Assembly (NCBI GenBank): GCA_030829675.1
Contig: JAURAE010000055.1
Location: forward strand, 1 to 8,189
Origin: Schleiferiaceae bacterium
GTDB taxonomy: Bacteria; Bacteroidota; Bacteroidia; Flavobacteriales; Schleiferiaceae
Direction of reading: 5' to 3'
DNA: 8,189 nt
Position 1 is the first letter of the stretch, and each line of letters opens with the position of its first letter. Below, piece after piece: positions 6,903 through 8,189 of this stretch. Both the position numbers and the translations under genes were made by a program. The notes under the pieces were generated by a model. The model searched no databases. It was not told the DNA's origin and worked only from the letters and a program-made list of their open reading frames with translations.

Positions 6903-8189
6903 TTCCGGCGTAGGTAATCAAAGTGCTGTCGATATGAGCGCCTAGCGAACGCCCTTGTACCACGCCGATCTCAATGGCAGGCATGTAGTGTATACCTCCA
7001 TAAAGGCGTGAAATAGCGGCCTCATCGGAGGCGGCAATGAAGCTCGGGTAGGAGCGATCCGGCAGTCCATAAGGGCGCTCGGTAGAGTCTTGGAAGGCGA
7101 AGTTCTCGCCAAAAACCCCAGTAAGCATGGTTCCCGCTGCGCCCGAAATCACACTGTGCCCAGAGGTATATTCAGGGAACGGAGGCGTTTGAAGTAGCGG
7201 GGTCCAATTCTCATCAAAATGCTCGTTAATCAAGGTCTCTGGACGGACCAATTCCGATCTGTATTTCTCGTCCCAACAAGAAATAAACCCGTCAAACAAC
7301 CCGACAGAAGCGCGCAAATACGCATTGGCCGTCTGAGCAAAATCTGCCTGAGCTTTGCGGCAAGCAATACCGGTGATCCCGATCCAGTGCCCCCCTGGGG
7401 TAATCTTTTTGGTCGCCAACATGACATGTCCGCGGTGCACGCTCACATAAGGGTTACAATCCCAGAACTGCGCGATTTCCACCTGCTCGTCGGTGATGTT
7501 GTTGCGAATATTGTAGACCTGCATGAGGTCCTTATAGAATTTGGACGCTGTGTCCAGGCTTGGAGTTGGAGGCGGCACCGGCTTGAACATCTGAGCGCTG
7601 TCCATTACTAACGTGCGAATGTTGCGCCAATGCGGCTCAATACCGTCCATGTAGTCCGGCGGCGTCGGCTTCCAACGCATCGGATCGTCGTTGATGGTAT
7701 ACTTTGTGAACGTACGGCTTTGGTTGTAGTTGTCGCCCTTCGCCCATTGCAGCACAGCGGCAGCGACGGTGGCCCCGTATTCTTGCGAGAGTTCAACGGC
7801 TTCTTGACCATGGTGTTCGGCCAATTTTGCCATCAACCCCTCCATATGTGATTCCATGCGGTCCTCCGAAAAGACCAAGGCCTTGCCTACGATTCCTGCG
7901 GCGTGTAGCGCCGCTACCTCCGGCACATACCCTTCTGCTTGAGGTGCGGCCGGCATGGCTGGGAAATCATGGAACTGCCCGGCTAGGGAGCGGTAATCTG
8001 ACCGGCTTTGTGCCACGACCTCATAGGCGGCAGTAGCCGTATAAGCATATACTCGGGCCGCTACTGGCGGAGAGAAAATATCGTGCACCAAGATCTCAGT
8101 GATGGCTTGAAATTCATCCTGAAGATCGCGGGAGTGGTCGGTGTAGGGCTCCTTCGTACCACATTGCACCAAGAGTGCAGCAGCGAAGA
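6895..8189 (-). CDS. Vanadium-dependent haloperoxidase / PAP2-superfamily lipoprotein (start codon outside window)
   Basis: The frame stays open to the window edge. The TTG at 8170-8172 is unlikely to be the start, because the codons before it continue a hydrophobic run, FAAALLVQC followed by GTKEP. This looks like the end of a lipoprotein signal peptide with a slightly unusual lipobox (Gln at -1). Numbered from that TTG codon, the vanadate pocket is complete: K303 and R310 (K-x6-R), S337-G338-H339 in EYTSGHS, and R389 and H395 (R-x5-H in RLYGGIH). These are the spacings of Curvularia chloroperoxidase K353/R360, S402-G403-H404 and R490/H496 as recalled. F332, seven residues before the SGH His, matches the chloroperoxidase Phe, where algal bromoperoxidases have His. 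The enzyme could oxidise halides with peroxide outside the cytoplasm. Because the same fold and pocket occur in acid phosphatases, a phosphatase role is an alternative. It heads the visible part of the operon, overlapping the transporter gene by 8 bases. Confidence 0.88.
   Translation of the reverse strand, partial: FAAALLVQCGTKEPYTDHSRDLQDEFQAITEILVHDIFSPPVAARVYAYTATAAYEVVAQSRSDYRSLAGQFHDFPAMPAAPQAEGYVPEVAALHAAGIVGKALVFSEDRMESHMEGLMAKLAEHHGQEAVELSQEYGATVAAAVLQWAKGDNYNQSRTFTKYTINDDPMRWKPTPPDYMDGIEPHWRNIRTLVMDSAQMFKPVPPPTPSLDTASKFYKDLMQVYNIRNNITDEQVEIAQFWDCNPYVSVHRGHVMLATKKITPGGHWIGITGIACRKAQADFAQTANAYLRASVGLFDGFISCWDEKYRSELVRPETLINEHFDENWTPLLQTPPFPEYTSGHSVISGAAGTMLTGVFGENFAFQDSTERPYGLPDRSYPSFIAASDEAAISRLYGGIHYMPAIEIGVVQGRSLGAHIDSTLITYAGNE

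Noticed and set aside
8170..8172. TTG as the start codon of the haloperoxidase-like gene.
   Set aside because: The frame continues upstream to the window edge with FAAAL, which forms a natural hydrophobic core before the lipobox Cys. A start at this TTG would leave only three residues before that Cys, so the true start is outside the window.
1..8189. tRNA, rRNA, CRISPR repeats, insertion-sequence ends or attachment sites.
   Set aside because: No cloverleaf-like segment, regularly spaced repeats, transposase motif or flanking terminal repeats were seen. Almost every base lies in a recognisable protein-coding gene.

Overview
The window looks like a stretch of chromosome from a member of the Bacteroidota, possibly a marine flavobacterium-like organism of moderate GC. 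The clues are a SusB-type GH97 lipoprotein with a Bacteroidota-style short signal peptide, an M28 peptidase tail and a vanadium-haloperoxidase lipoprotein of types common in that phylum, very tight gene packing, and an absence of convincing Shine-Dalgarno sequences. The phylum call is inference from gene content; the lineage below phylum is a guess.

Layout. Bases 1-186 hold the last 61 codons of an M28-family metallopeptidase (+ strand). A 61-base spacer follows, with two inverted repeats; one ends on the start codon of the next gene. Bases 248-2095 (+) encode a 615-residue fusion of a GH100-like (neutral-invertase-like) six-hairpin glycosidase and a C-terminal uridine-kinase-like P-loop kinase. 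One base later, 2097-4208 (+) encodes a GH97 inverting alpha-glucosidase lipoprotein resembling SusB. A UUCG-loop hairpin at 4241-4268 sits between this operon and a convergent minus-strand operon. Read in its own direction, that operon is a vanadium-dependent haloperoxidase/PAP2-superfamily lipoprotein (8189-6895, 5' end outside the window), an MFS transporter (6902-5688) and a cytoplasmic GH37 trehalase (5695-4268). Each gene overlaps the next by 8 bases.

How the genes may work together (inference): the locus handles small alpha-glucosides. The surface or periplasmic GH97 enzyme would trim alpha-glucosides outside the cytoplasm. The MFS protein would import a sugar, most simply trehalose given its coupling to the trehalase, and the trehalase would split it into two glucose molecules. 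The fusion protein has no signal peptide. It could hydrolyse a second disaccharide or glucosyl-solute (sucrose, glucosylglycerate or similar) in the cytoplasm, with its own kinase domain phosphorylating one product. The role of the haloperoxidase homologue is the least obvious part: its vanadate/phosphate pocket is complete, so either halide oxidation or a phosphatase role is possible.

The item most worth a second look is the glycosidase-kinase fusion. Next are the nested dyad symmetries and 7-codon leader ORF directly in front of it, and the haloperoxidase homologue translationally linked to sugar uptake and trehalose cleavage. No RNA genes, insertion sequences or CRISPR arrays were seen, and no gene-free stretch exceeds 300 bases.
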